NCBI RefSeq assembly: GCF_013705725.1
Contig: NZ_CP055481.1
Location: 6,200,001 to 6,264,000, forward strand
Length of the DNA: 64,000 nt
Source of the DNA: Klebsiella sp. RHBSTW-00484
GTDB lineage: Bacteria > Pseudomonadota > Gammaproteobacteria > Enterobacterales > Enterobacteriaceae
Direction of reading: 5' to 3'
Within the stretch, counting starts at the first letter, position 1; each line of letters starts with the position of its first letter. The translations under genes and the position numbers were made by a program. The notes under the pieces are model-generated. The model did not search any database, was not told the DNA's origin, and saw nothing but the letters and a program-made list of their open reading frames with translations. Below, one piece after another: positions 1 to 8,531 of this stretch.

Positions 1-1
1 C

Positions 2-709
2 CGCTACTACGCTGGGATCTTGCCGGGGAATAAAATCATTATCTCCTGCATCTCCGGCGAAGGGATCTCCCGCAAGCTGAAAGATATCGTCCAGCGATTT
101 CTGGCGCAGGAGGAGATCGACATCATTACGATGGAGTATGACGATCTGAAGTGGAAAATCGCCCACGCCGACCCGGCACTAAACGGCACCCGGCTTATCA
201 TCACGACCACCGATCTGGAAGCGGGCTATATTCCGCTGCTAAGCGTAGAGCAGTTAATTAAAGAAAAGACGCTGGTGTTAAAGCGCGACTACTTCAACGG
301 GCTGCTGATGGAAGGCGGTCTGGAGCCGATGATTGATGAAGTCGTGAAGCTGTTTACCGTCGAAGGCGTCGCCAGCCGTCTCAACTTCCTCAATCCGGTG
401 GTGATTATTGATGAAGTTGAAGCGGTGATTAAACAGTATGAATCCTTCTACAAAATCCATTTTGAAAGCTACCTGCGCATCAATCTGTTTATGCATATCG
501 CGCTGATGATTGAGCGGGTAATGGTCAATAACGGCGTGCGCCATCGCGAAGAGGCGGAGCTGACGCTGGATCAGCAGGCGTTTGTCGCCGTCCACGACAC
601 CTTTTTCCAGGCGCTGAACCGTAAATACAATATCACCCTGCCGCTCACCGAAGTGCTGATGATCTATGAAATCATGGAGCCATGGATCGCCTTTGACCCC
701 ATCAATTAA
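2..709 (+). CDS. LevR-type sigma-54-dependent PTS regulator, C-terminal part (5' end outside window)
   Basis: The reading frame is open from the first bases of the window, so only the last ~235 residues are visible; the TTG at 20 is an internal leucine codon, not a start. The visible part resembles the end of LevR-family activators: an EIIA-like/EIIB-like segment followed by a PRD domain (histidine-containing helix LFMHIALMIER near residue 165, ending MEPWIAFDPIN). LevR proteins have an AAA+ sigma-54 activation domain upstream and are controlled by PTS phosphorylation of PRD histidines. The context supports this: it lies just upstream of a near-perfect sigma-54 promoter and a mannose-family PTS operon. 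The AAA+ core itself cannot be seen here. Confidence 0.8.
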   Translation, partial: RYYAGILPGNKIIISCISGEGISRKLKDIVQRFLAQEEIDIITMEYDDLKWKIAHADPALNGTRLIITTTDLEAGYIPLLSVEQLIKEKTLVLKRDYFNGLLMEGGLEPMIDEVVKLFTVEGVASRLNFLNPVVIIDEVEAVIKQYESFYKIHFESYLRINLFMHIALMIERVMVNNGVRHREEAELTLDQQAFVAVHDTFFQALNRKYNITLPLTEVLMIYEIMEPWIAFDPIN

Positions 710-825
710 CCTCCCGCCGCCAGCTTCGGCTGGCCCCATCGACACTGGTTATCCCGCCCATTTCAACACTGAAATTAGCGTCCAAAAATTAATTTTTCAC
801 CTTTAAAAACAAACAAATAAAAACA

Positions 826-840
826 TGGCACGCTGATTGC
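826..840 (+). promoter_or_regulatory. sigma-54 (-24/-12) promoter of the PTS/GH88 operon
   Basis: TGGCACGCTGATTGC matches the RpoN consensus TGGCACG-N4-TTGC at every conserved position, with the invariant GG and GC dinucleotides correctly spaced. It lies about 40 bp upstream of the EIIA start and downstream of a LevR-type activator gene, the usual arrangement for LevR-controlled mannose-family PTS operons. A perfect 14-bp A/T palindrome at 784-797 lies just upstream and could be part of an activator or IHF site; that is a guess. Confidence 0.88.
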
Positions 841-881
841 AAAATCCCTGGCAGATACCTGAAAAGATTAAGGAACGCGAA

Positions 882-1364
882 ATGCGAGAGATGTACATCG
901 CAACTCATGGCCGCTATGCCGAAGGGATTGTCTCAGCGTTAAATCTGCTGATTGGCGACGACCACGGCGTCACGCCCGTTTGCGCCTACTGCGGCGAAAT
1001 TGGCTCAACGGCAGAGCTGGCAGCCCGCTTTGACGCCATCGCTCAACAGGCCGCCGCTCTTGGCAATGAACTGGTGCTGTTTACCGATATGCCCGGCGGC
1101 AGCGTCAACAATACCGCCGTACAGATGATGGTCAAATACCCTCACGCCCACGTTATCAGCGGCGCCAACCTGATTATGTTGATGGAGTTTTGCATGTCGG
1201 AACACCCTGATACCGCGCAGCGGCTTCAGGATGCGGTTGCCGCCGCCAGCGGGGCGATGCAGTACATGAATCTGTTGCCGGAGATCATCGCAGCGCGCCA
1301 GGCAACGCAGCAGCAGACCCAGGACGATATTGACGATTTTTTTGCCGGGGAGGAAAACCTGTGA
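882..1364 (+). CDS. PTS mannose-family EIIA component
   Basis: Cytoplasmic phosphocarrier of a mannose/fructose/sorbose-family PTS, accepting phosphate from HPr. The fold is recognisable from the N-terminal MYIATHG segment with the phosphorylated histidine (His9), then the TDMPGGSVNN motif and the ANLIMLMEF segment typical of EIIA-Man. Length is 160 aa, normal for a stand-alone IIA. The ATG at 882 is chosen because AGGA lies 7 nt upstream; ATG 891 is an alternative, and the more upstream in-frame codon would overlap the promoter. The stop overlaps the GTG start of the GH88 gene, implying translational coupling. First gene of the sigma-54 operon. Confidence 0.9.
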   Translation: MREMYIATHGRYAEGIVSALNLLIGDDHGVTPVCAYCGEIGSTAELAARFDAIAQQAAALGNELVLFTDMPGGSVNNTAVQMMVKYPHAHVISGANLIMLMEFCMSEHPDTAQRLQDAVAAASGAMQYMNLLPEIIAARQATQQQTQDDIDDFFAGEENL

Positions 1365-2539
1365 CCATCGCACTCGAAGCACTTGATGCCCGTTACTTCT
1401 CACCGCAACCGGGGCTGGATAAGACATGGTTAAGCGGGGCTATCGCCGAAGTGCTGGACCAACTCGATGCCATGCTGCCGCGCTTTACGGCAACGTTTCC
1501 CGCCGCCAGCGCCACCCATGGCTGCTACGCAAGCGTGGAGAAAGTCGACTGGACCGAGGGATTCTGGACCGGGATGCTGTGGCTCGCCTGGGAGGTGACC
1601 GGCGATGAAAAATACCGCACGGTGGCGGAAAACCTGCTCGACAGCTTTGAAGAGCGGCTCGATAAGCAGATCAAAGTCGATACCCACGACCTCGGCTTTC
1701 TCTATCTGCTCTCCTGCGTTAACGCCTGGAAGCTCACCGGCAACCTGCGCGCCCGGGAACTCGCCCTGCGTGCCGCCGAACTGCTGTATCGCCGCTTTAA
1801 CGCCACGGCGGGCGTCATTCAGGCGTGGGGGGATTTAAGCGACCCGGCGCGTCAGGGGCGGATGATTATTGACTGCAACCTCAATGTCCCACTGCTGTTT
1901 TGGGCCGCCGACGAGACGGGCAACGCCGCGTGGCGGGAAGCCGCCAGTCGCCATCTGGCGCAGGCTGCGCGTTATCTGGTGCGTGAAGACGCGTCGACCT
2001 TTCATACGTTTTATATGGATGTAAAGAACGGCCAGCCGCTGCGCGGCGATACGCATCAGGGGTTCAGTGATAGCTCCTGCTGGTCACGCGGTCAGGCGTG
2101 GGGAGTTTACGGTTTCGCGCTGGGATATGCCCATACCGGCGATGCCTGGCAGCCCGAGCTCTCCCGCCGCCTGGCGCACTATTTTCTCAACCGCTTACCG
2201 GACGATTTTGTCTGCTACTGGGATCTGATCTTTACCGCTGAAGATAACCCGTACCGGGACACGTCTGCGGCAGCAATCGCCGCCTGCGGCCTGGCGGAAT
2301 TGCTAAAGCTACTGCCGCTAACCGACCCGCTGCGCCCGGCCTACGCCAACGCTATCGAGCTGATGATGCGCAATTTACGCGAGCATTACTTTGCCCACGC
2401 GCAGGACGGCCTGCTGCGCGAAGGCGTTTACAACTTTGGCCGCAATATGGGTATTAACGAACCAAACCTCTGGGGCGATTATTTTTATTTCGAAGCCCTG
2501 GTTCGCCTTTCCCGCGTCTGGACCCCCTACTTTTGCTAA
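1361..2539 (+). CDS. glycoside hydrolase family 88, unsaturated glucuronyl hydrolase
   Basis: Predicted cytoplasmic enzyme that removes the 4,5-unsaturated uronic acid from lyase-generated disaccharides (glycosaminoglycan, pectic or similar origin). GH88 hallmarks are present: THDLGF with the catalytic-type Asp at residue 110, and MIIDCNLNVPLLFWA with the second Asp at residue 171, matching D88/D149 of the Bacillus enzyme. SRGQAWGVYGFALGY and the C-terminal NLWGDYFYFEAL also fit the (alpha/alpha)6 barrel. 392 aa is normal for the family. It starts with GTG overlapping the EIIA stop. Lying inside a PTS operon, it probably acts on an imported, possibly phosphorylated, disaccharide. The exact substrate is not readable from the sequence. 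Confidence 0.88.
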   Translation: MTIALEALDARYFSPQPGLDKTWLSGAIAEVLDQLDAMLPRFTATFPAASATHGCYASVEKVDWTEGFWTGMLWLAWEVTGDEKYRTVAENLLDSFEERLDKQIKVDTHDLGFLYLLSCVNAWKLTGNLRARELALRAAELLYRRFNATAGVIQAWGDLSDPARQGRMIIDCNLNVPLLFWAADETGNAAWREAASRHLAQAARYLVREDASTFHTFYMDVKNGQPLRGDTHQGFSDSSCWSRGQAWGVYGFALGYAHTGDAWQPELSRRLAHYFLNRLPDDFVCYWDLIFTAEDNPYRDTSAAAIAACGLAELLKLLPLTDPLRPAYANAIELMMRNLREHYFAHAQDGLLREGVYNFGRNMGINEPNLWGDYFYFEALVRLSRVWTPYFC

Positions 2540-2551
2540 CTGGAGCTACAC

Positions 2552-3049
2552 ATGATTTCTTTAGTACGTATTGACGATCGTTTGATCCACGGACAGGTTG
2601 CCGTCGTCTGGACCAAGCATCTGGGCGTGAACCGCATTCTGGTCGCCAATGACCAGATCGTGAATAACGAAGTGCAAAAAATGTCGCTGCGCATGGCGGC
2701 TCCCGATACCGCCAAGTGCGCCATTATGGCGGTCAAAGACGCGGGCGATGTGCTTAACGACCCGCGATCTGACGCGATGAAGATTATGGTGATCGTTAAC
2801 AATGCTGCCGATGCCCGCCGTCTGGTTGAACAGGTTCCGGGGATAAAAACCCTGAACGTCGCCAACTTCGGGCGTATTACCGACAATCTGGCGGCGAAAA
2901 AGCGCATAAGTGACACCGTCTACGTGACGCCGGAAGATGTGGTGGATTTCCATGCTATCGCCGATCGTGGCGTAGCCGTTGAATACCAGGTCCTGCCTTC
3001 TCATCCGGTCAAAAACCTGATTGAGATGCTGGACAACGCCGCCAGTTAA
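2552..3049 (+). CDS. PTS mannose/fructose/sorbose-family EIIB component
   Basis: Cytoplasmic EIIB that receives phosphate from EIIA and passes it to the sugar. The N-terminal RIDDRLIHGQV motif carries the active-site histidine (His13), diagnostic for the EIIB-Man/Sor family; 165 aa is the usual length. It follows the GH88 gene by 12 nt with GGAG just upstream of the ATG, so the genes are co-transcribed. Confidence 0.93.
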   Translation: MISLVRIDDRLIHGQVAVVWTKHLGVNRILVANDQIVNNEVQKMSLRMAAPDTAKCAIMAVKDAGDVLNDPRSDAMKIMVIVNNAADARRLVEQVPGIKTLNVANFGRITDNLAAKKRISDTVYVTPEDVVDFHAIADRGVAVEYQVLPSHPVKNLIEMLDNAAS

Positions 3050-3060
3050 GCGAGGTCGCT

Positions 3061-3861
3061 ATGTTAACGTCTGCATTACTTGTCGCACTGGTGATGTATA
3101 TCGCCAAATTCGCCGACCATACTCTGGGCCAACCGTTAATCGAACGACCGCTGATCTGCGGCGCGATGGTCGGACTGGTACTGGGTGATCTCCAGCAGGG
3201 CATTATTATCGGCGCCACGCTGGAGCTGATTTTCCTTGGCACCATCACCATCGGCGGCTCCGTCCCCGCCGACCTGGCGGTGGGTTCGGTGCTGGCTACC
3301 GCGTTTACCATTCTGACCCGCGCGGAACCGGCGGTGGCCGTTGCGCTGGCGCTGCCCATCAGCCTGCTGGCGGTGTTCGTCTACCAGGTGCTGAAGCTGG
3401 TTTATACCGCCCTGGTCGAGAAATATGACGCATTGCTTGAAGAGGGACGCGACCGTGCCGCACTCGGCATGACGTTCGGTATGACGATGTTTTACGGCGT
3501 ACCGTTCGCAGTGCTGGCGTTCTTCGGCATCCTGTTCGGCACCGACGTTATCCGCAGCCTGGTCGAAAGCATCCCGGACACGGTGATGCGTGGAATGACT
3601 GCGGTAGGCGGCATTTTGCCAGCGTTGGGCTTCGCGATTTTGCTCAAAGCATTGTGGAACCGGAACATCGCAGCGTTCTTCTTTATCGGCTTTGCGATGG
3701 CGGCCTATCTGCAGTTGCCGATCATGGGCATTGCGATTATTGCCGCATCCGTTGCCGTTTATCTGTGCTTTAACGAGTTCAACCAGCTTAAAGCGAACAA
3801 ACAAGCGGCGACTGCCGCGACCCCGTCAGTTGACGATAAGGATGGGTTCTTCAATGACTGA
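3061..3861 (+). CDS. PTS mannose/fructose/sorbose-family EIIC permease
   Basis: Membrane channel subunit of the PTS. Almost the whole protein (266 aa) is hydrophobic, with segments such as LVLGDLQQGIIIGATLELIFLGTITIGG and a glycine-rich GMTAVGGILPALGFAILLKALW stretch characteristic of EIIC-Man. The C-terminal ~25 residues are polar and cytoplasmic. It is spaced 11 nt after EIIB and overlaps the EIID start by 8 nt. Confidence 0.92.
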   Translation: MLTSALLVALVMYIAKFADHTLGQPLIERPLICGAMVGLVLGDLQQGIIIGATLELIFLGTITIGGSVPADLAVGSVLATAFTILTRAEPAVAVALALPISLLAVFVYQVLKLVYTALVEKYDALLEEGRDRAALGMTFGMTMFYGVPFAVLAFFGILFGTDVIRSLVESIPDTVMRGMTAVGGILPALGFAILLKALWNRNIAAFFFIGFAMAAYLQLPIMGIAIIAASVAVYLCFNEFNQLKANKQAATAATPSVDDKDGFFND

Positions 3862-4696
3862 TATCCATAACAACGCAGTGAGCGCGTACAGCGACAGCAA
3901 GAGTGAGAAAAAGATGTTCCGCCAGCTGTTCTTCCGTCAGTTCCAGTTGCTGGGTTCGATGAACTTCACCCGTATGGAAGGATTGAGCTACGGCTGGGCC
4001 ATCGCGCCGATGCTGAAAAAAATCTATGCTGGTGACCCGCATCGCTATACCGAGTCGCTCAAACGTAACAGCCAGTTCTTCAATACCAACCAGCATTTAG
4101 CGCCGTTTATTATGGGCCTGACGCTGTCGATGGAGAAAGAGAACGCAGCCAATCCGAACTTTGATACCTCCAGTATTAACGGCATCAAAGTGGCGCTAAT
4201 GGGGCCATTCGCAGGGGTCGGGGATTCCTTCTTCTACGGCGTGCTGCGCATTATCGCCACCGGGATCGCCATTGGTCTGGCGTCGCAGGGTAACCCGCTG
4301 GGGCCGCTGCTGTTCCTGCTGATTTACAATATTCCCAGCTATCTGCTGCGCTATTACGGCGGGGTAATGGGCTACCGTCTGGGATCAAAATACATTGCCG
4401 AAGCAACGCAGTCTGGGCTGCTGAGCTGCATAACGAAAGCCTCGGCGATGATGGGCTTGATGATGGTAGGGGCAATGAGCGCCAGCATGGTGAAGTTTAC
4501 TACCACCTTCAAAACGACCATCGCCGGGCAGCCCTTTGTGCTGCAGGAGATCCTCGACAAAATTTGCGTCGGGCTGATACCTCTGCTTTTAGTTCTGGGC
4601 TGCCTGAAGCTGCTGAATAAAAAGGTTAGCCCAAATAAGGTATTAATTATGCTAATTGTCTTTGGCTTTGCGGCTGCTGGCGTTGGGATAATTTAA
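3854..4696 (+). CDS. PTS mannose/fructose/sorbose-family EIID component
   Basis: Second membrane component, found only in the mannose-family PTS. The ATG at 3854 lies inside the end of the EIIC gene. The 280-aa product begins with a polar segment, then the family signature around FRQFQLLGSMNFTRMEGLSYGWAIAPML and the GPFAGVGDSFFYG motif, and ends in hydrophobic helices including GLIPLLLVLGCLKLL. A longer frame exists upstream but runs antiparallel in phase to EIIC and is not the gene. Last gene of the sigma-54 operon. Confidence 0.92.
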   Translation: MTDIHNNAVSAYSDSKSEKKMFRQLFFRQFQLLGSMNFTRMEGLSYGWAIAPMLKKIYAGDPHRYTESLKRNSQFFNTNQHLAPFIMGLTLSMEKENAANPNFDTSSINGIKVALMGPFAGVGDSFFYGVLRIIATGIAIGLASQGNPLGPLLFLLIYNIPSYLLRYYGGVMGYRLGSKYIAEATQSGLLSCITKASAMMGLMMVGAMSASMVKFTTTFKTTIAGQPFVLQEILDKICVGLIPLLLVLGCLKLLNKKVSPNKVLIMLIVFGFAAAGVGII

Positions 4697-4726
4697 TTTG
4701 TCATCAAGCTCCCTGTAATAAAGGGA

Positions 4727-4853
4727 TATACCCTTCATACTTCAAGTTGCTTGTGCGTTGGCTTTCCTCGCTCACCCCAGTCACTTACTAGAGTAAGCTC
4801 CTGGGGATTCACTGCGTCGCCGCCTTCCTGCAACTCGAATTATTTTGGGGATA
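4727..4853. repeat. ERIC (IRU) element, canonical 127 bp
   Basis: The element spans 127 bp between the terminal TATACCC and GGGGATA. It contains the two conserved ERIC cores, CGCTCACCCCAGTCACTTAC and AAGCTCCTGGGGATTCAC, and inverted terminal segments around CATACTTCAAGTTGC. ERIC elements are non-coding, transcribed palindromic repeats of enterobacteria and Vibrio. It sits between the PTS operon and the porin gene. Confidence 0.93.
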
Positions 4854-4859
4854 GAACAG

Positions 4860-4926
4860 GTAGCCCGGACAGAAGCACGCTGCTGGTTATTTCCCGGAGG
4901 CGGCGCGTTGCGCCTGTCCGGGCTAC
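4860..4926. repeat. REP-like palindromic unit
   Basis: GTAGCCCGGACAG at 4860-4872 is mirrored by CTGTCCGGGCTAC at 4914-4926, giving a 13-bp perfect inverted repeat with a GC-rich centre, typical of an enterobacterial REP/BIME unit. It directly follows the ERIC element. The rest of the gene-free interval to 5091 is A/T-rich and presumably holds the porin promoter; no confident -35/-10 pair was assigned. Confidence 0.7.
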
Positions 4927-5091
4927 AAAAGCCCTATAAATGTTTAATATTTAAATAGAAAAACCGTCAGCGTCGAATAACAAACAGAAATATCACAATC
5001 AATATATTTATTTTAAGGATTTTATATTCTGACGCAGAAATTGTATTTATTTGCAAAATAATGGCACTCAATAAATCCTACAGGAATAAAA

Positions 5092-5790
5092 ATGAAAACA
5101 TTACGCACGCTGTTGATAGGCATACCGCTGACCTGCTTTACGCTAAATGTATTTGCCGCGACTACCTGGGTTGATAACCGCTACGCACACACTACGGCCG
5201 CTGAGAAAAATCAGTATAAAATAGGTCTGGGCCATATATTTGATAACGGTGCTGGAGTACTGGCTTCTGCTATGTACGATCTCGGGCAAGACTTTAATCA
5301 AATGAAAAGCTCTTTTCAGGAGTTTGAAGGCTGGTATCCCATTCCGCTTAATGAAAAATGGACGCTGACGCCGGGGGGATTAACCGATATTGATAGCAAT
5401 GGGACGAAGCTGGCTCCTTATATCAGCCTCGATTATAAAATCAGTAAAACATTAAGTTTTAGCAGCCGCTATCGCTATAACCATATGACCCATAAAGAGC
5501 GCGATTATAATGGCGAGATGGATTATAACGACAGCCATCAGTTCGACCTGTTCCTTAATTACCAGGCGACAGAGAAACTGTGGCTCCAGCTCAACCCGGA
5601 ATTTTTCGTTAACACCAACGACTTCAATGCTTCTAACGGGCAGAAAACCCACTGGGAACCGAGCATCGTGGCACGCTACCGTGTTGATAAGCACTGGCTT
5701 CCTTATGCGGAAGTCGCCTGGCTGGATCAAGACCAGAATCATGACAATCAAGTGCGATTCCGCCTCGGAATTCGCTATTACTTCGATTAA
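5092..5790 (+). CDS. KdgM-family oligosaccharide outer-membrane porin
   Basis: Predicted 12-stranded monomeric outer-membrane channel for acidic oligosaccharides. It has a signal peptide (residues 1-22, hydrophobic core then NVFA), alternating aromatic beta strands, the family motif FEGWYPIPLN, TPGGLTDI, SRYRYNHMTHK, the NTNDFNASNGQKTHWEPS block, and a C-terminal RFRLGIRYYFD ending in an aromatic-rich strand. 232 aa is normal for KdgM/NanC/OmpL proteins. It lies downstream of the GH88/PTS operon, so it is probably the outer-membrane entry route for that substrate; it is separated by ERIC/REP repeats and likely has its own promoter. OmpL in the same window is a paralogue. Confidence 0.88.
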   Translation: MKTLRTLLIGIPLTCFTLNVFAATTWVDNRYAHTTAAEKNQYKIGLGHIFDNGAGVLASAMYDLGQDFNQMKSSFQEFEGWYPIPLNEKWTLTPGGLTDIDSNGTKLAPYISLDYKISKTLSFSSRYRYNHMTHKERDYNGEMDYNDSHQFDLFLNYQATEKLWLQLNPEFFVNTNDFNASNGQKTHWEPSIVARYRVDKHWLPYAEVAWLDQDQNHDNQVRFRLGIRYYFD

Positions 5791-5838
5791 CTTTAGTAAG
5801 AACACAAAGCTGTTTTAGCTATTTTATCCGCATTTCTG

Positions 5839-5870
5839 CCGCCGGGCGGCGGCTAACGCCTTGCCCGGCT
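5839..5870. repeat. GC-rich REP-like hairpin
   Basis: GCCGCCGGGCGGC forms a strong self-complementary hairpin followed by CTAACGCCTTGCCCGGC, resembling a partial REP unit. It lies between the convergent porin and DUF1471 genes and has no U-tract of its own. Confidence 0.5.
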
Positions 5871-5877
5871 TCAGGCA

Positions 5878-5905
5878 CAAAAAAAGCGCCCTGAGGCGCT
5901 CTTTC
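5878..5905 (-). terminator. rho-independent terminator of the DUF1471 gene
   Basis: On the minus strand the sequence reads AAAGAGCGCC-TCAG-GGCGC followed by a run of Ts, a compact hairpin with U-tract just after the DUF1471 stop codon. Confidence 0.75.
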
Positions 5906-5921
5906 GACAGTAGCTTTAAGC

Positions 5922-6134
5922 TTATTTGTTCAGTTCCGCTGTCATATGCACACGGTTACCGGTAAACGCTTCGGTAATTTTGTAAGATGATGCGCCAGCA
6001 GCCTGGGCCTGAGCGGCGATTTGCGCTTCCGCGCCATCGATAGTCATAGCGGTAGCAGTGACGGTTTCAGCGGCAAAAGAACCAAAAGAAGCGGCCAGAG
6101 CGATAACTGAAACAAAAGTTTTGATGCTTTTCAT
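5922..6134 (-). CDS. DUF1471 (BhsA/McbA/YhcN-like) small periplasmic protein
   Basis: A 70-aa secreted protein with signal peptide MKSIKTFVSVIALAASFGSFA and a short mature domain ending YKITEAFTGNRVHMTAELNK, the DUF1471 pattern. Family members (BhsA, McbA, YhcN, YdgH) are stress-induced envelope proteins linked to biofilm and metal or acid stress. It is monocistronic, with a terminator downstream and an A/T-rich upstream region. The specific member cannot be named. Confidence 0.82.
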   Translation of the reverse strand: MKSIKTFVSVIALAASFGSFAAETVTATAMTIDGAEAQIAAQAQAAGASSYKITEAFTGNRVHMTAELNK

Positions 6135-6335
6135 GATATAAACCCTTTACGTTAGTTGTTTGAATAAGGCGCTGTGCCTTGATGTGATAAATAATAGCCC
6201 TCACATCAGCAAACAAAAAGCGGAAGGATTTGCTTTAATAATTCAAATTATTTGAACTAAAATTCTGATGGTCCATGCGCCTTACCTGGACGACCAGACA
6301 ACAAGTCCGGCCGCTCAGGTAGGTATAATTTACTG

Positions 6336-8531
6336 CTACAAACCATAGCGCTCCGCAATAGCGCGATGCCTGTCCTCATTGGCGCCAGCGGCCTGCGCCA
6401 AAGCCCACCAGCTTAGCGGATGCTCCCAGTCTTCGGTCAAACGGTGAAGGGTTTTATCAATATCGGCTTTCGTCACCGACCGTGGCGCACTGATGACAAA
6501 GTAGAATCCCGGTAGAAGCTCTGCATTCTCCCCCTGATGGCTATCCGTCAGTTGATAGTCTTCTGGGCTGTTACACCAGTAAAACCATTGCAATTCGCTT
6601 AGTGCTTCGCGGAAAGCGGTATATTGCGCTTCTTCAGGCCTGACGCCATCGCAAAACCAGGATTCTCCGTAGGTTGAAGGGACAATCGTGTGCAGCACAT
6701 TATAAAGCGGCGTGAAATTTTTCCGCTCTTCTTCATCTTCCGGCGGGGTATTGAGAAGTTCAGCGTCAAATACCACCACCTCGTCGGCATGTTGAGGATA
6801 TTCAGTGCGATAAGCAGGTTCGATGACTCTGGCGGTAACCGGGCCAATGCGCCTTGCATAATAATAACGGCTTTCATAATCTTCACGGAAATGCAGGCGG
6901 ATAATACCCCAGTTTTCGTCAATAAAACCCTCACCTTCAGAGAGATCCATATCTAATTCAGTGGCTATCTGGCGGACAATCTCCCACTTCTGCAATATGC
7001 TGGCGACGGACATAATGTCCCACTGAGTGTTCCGAATATCGATTTCGCGGCGTGTCTGTAGCTCCAGAAGTTGCTGCAAATATTCCAGTTGCCTGTCAAA
7101 GGCCAGCTGTTTCTGCGCAGCCCAGGCGCTCAAGCGATACACTCCAGGCCACTCCCGGCCAATCTCATGCTGAATCAACTTCTGACCCATCGCTTCAAGC
7201 GAGACCCAGTCGCCCTGCTGGTCAAGCACCCGGGAGCGGAACCATAGGGCCATATGTTCCACGCCCGCGTCTTCATACTGACAGGCCAACTGTTCAATAG
7301 CGTTAACGTCTCCTCTTGCTACCAGTAAGTCCAGAAGCTGGAAACAGAGAGAATTTTCATCAAGCAAATGTCTTTCTACATACTGACGCAGAAATTTAAT
7401 CGCCTCATCCTGCGCATTACAGGCACTTAATGCATCAGCCAGTTTACTTAGTAACTCAGCATTATCCTGGTCATGCAGGTAGGTACGGCGATATATTTCG
7501 ACATCTTTTTCCGGATCAGGGTCACTATTTTCATCGCTATTTCCCACCACGATATCAGAGGGGCGAGTCAGCAATTCGGCTTCTTTTGCTGTGATTTTTT
7601 CGCTAAGTTCAAGGTATTCGATATCAATGCCATGCAAAGCGCGAAGCTTGGGAATATGCTGCTGCGCCAGATTAAACGCCAGCTTTGCAACCCAGATGGA
7701 TTCACGCTCCAGCGCCAGTTGGATTTGTAGTTTAGCGAGATTGACGACTTTCCGATGGGCGCCAACCTGTGAGCGCTGTTCCAGCATTTGCTGAATAATT
7801 CTTGCCAGACGCCAGGTATTGCGTTCAGGAGAACGCGGAAGTAACACGCCAATAATTTGAATCCACTGATCCCAACCGTAGGGAGTAATATCCGACAAAG
7901 CGGGAAGCTGCTCCCAGACTTCATCATCTTTTCCCATTTGCGCCAGAATATACAGTTTCTTTAAAAGATAGCTGATGCGATCGCGCCCCCAGTAATCATT
8001 TTCCTCGGCGAGCTCTTCAACTAATTTTGCGGCTTCGTCATAACGTTGTAACGCAATTAATATATTTACGCGCGTCGCTAACAAAGGTTCAATATTGTCC
8101 TCACCCGCGTCGCGAACGGCGGCAATCTGCTTATCCAGATAGACCAGCGCCTGCTCATGCTTATTAGTATCCATGAGCGCGCTGGCATATTCCGTCGATA
8201 AACACTGAAAGCAGTTCCATGTGGGGTCGATACGGGACATAGTTTCTTCGCATACCGCCATACGTTCCGCCGCCCACCCGGGAGCATCGATGTTTTCATA
8301 ACAGGCGGATAAATCCTGCGTTACGCAGACCGACTGCGGGCAATCAGCGGCTTCTTCACGATGCGCTTTTTCAAACAGTGCAACGACGTCCGGTAGAACT
8401 TTTTCGCCTTCACTGTAGTTGGTCAGGCGATGCCGTAGCTCCCAGTGACCGATGAAAATCTCCAGCCATGGATTTTTTGCTACCTGGTTGAGCGCTTTCA
8501 TCTCCGGCAACAATGCATCCGCTTTTTCCAT
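6336..8531 (-). CDS. tetratricopeptide-repeat protein partnered with an HSP90-like ATPase
   Basis: A long soluble helical protein (731 aa from the first in-frame ATG). It contains TPR-like pairs such as EQALVYLDKQI, RYDEAAKLVEELAEE and CNAQDEAIKFLRQYVERH, an acidic linker near residues 335-350 (NSDENSDPDPEKD), and a C-terminal non-TPR region (about residues 560-731) including the SWFCDGVRPEEAQYTAFREAL segment. No enzymatic motif or signal peptide was seen. It lies downstream of the HSP90-like gene in the same operon. Coding sequence clearly continues upstream of this ATG to about 8619, where the frame is interrupted (see 8532-8634), so the native protein is probably about 765 aa. Function unknown; a co-chaperone or adaptor role is an inference from the neighbour. 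Confidence 0.75.
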   Translation of the reverse strand: MEKADALLPEMKALNQVAKNPWLEIFIGHWELRHRLTNYSEGEKVLPDVVALFEKAHREEAADCPQSVCVTQDLSACYENIDAPGWAAERMAVCEETMSRIDPTWNCFQCLSTEYASALMDTNKHEQALVYLDKQIAAVRDAGEDNIEPLLATRVNILIALQRYDEAAKLVEELAEENDYWGRDRISYLLKKLYILAQMGKDDEVWEQLPALSDITPYGWDQWIQIIGVLLPRSPERNTWRLARIIQQMLEQRSQVGAHRKVVNLAKLQIQLALERESIWVAKLAFNLAQQHIPKLRALHGIDIEYLELSEKITAKEAELLTRPSDIVVGNSDENSDPDPEKDVEIYRRTYLHDQDNAELLSKLADALSACNAQDEAIKFLRQYVERHLLDENSLCFQLLDLLVARGDVNAIEQLACQYEDAGVEHMALWFRSRVLDQQGDWVSLEAMGQKLIQHEIGREWPGVYRLSAWAAQKQLAFDRQLEYLQQLLELQTRREIDIRNTQWDIMSVASILQKWEIVRQIATELDMDLSEGEGFIDENWGIIRLHFREDYESRYYYARRIGPVTARVIEPAYRTEYPQHADEVVVFDAELLNTPPEDEEERKNFTPLYNVLHTIVPSTYGESWFCDGVRPEEAQYTAFREALSELQWFYWCNSPEDYQLTDSHQGENAELLPGFYFVISAPRSVTKADIDKTLHRLTEDWEHPLSWWALAQAAGANEDRHRAIAERYGL

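Noticed and set aside
4751..4939. 62-aa ORF over the ERIC/REP repeats
   Set aside because: Falls entirely in non-coding palindromic repeats; no coding character.
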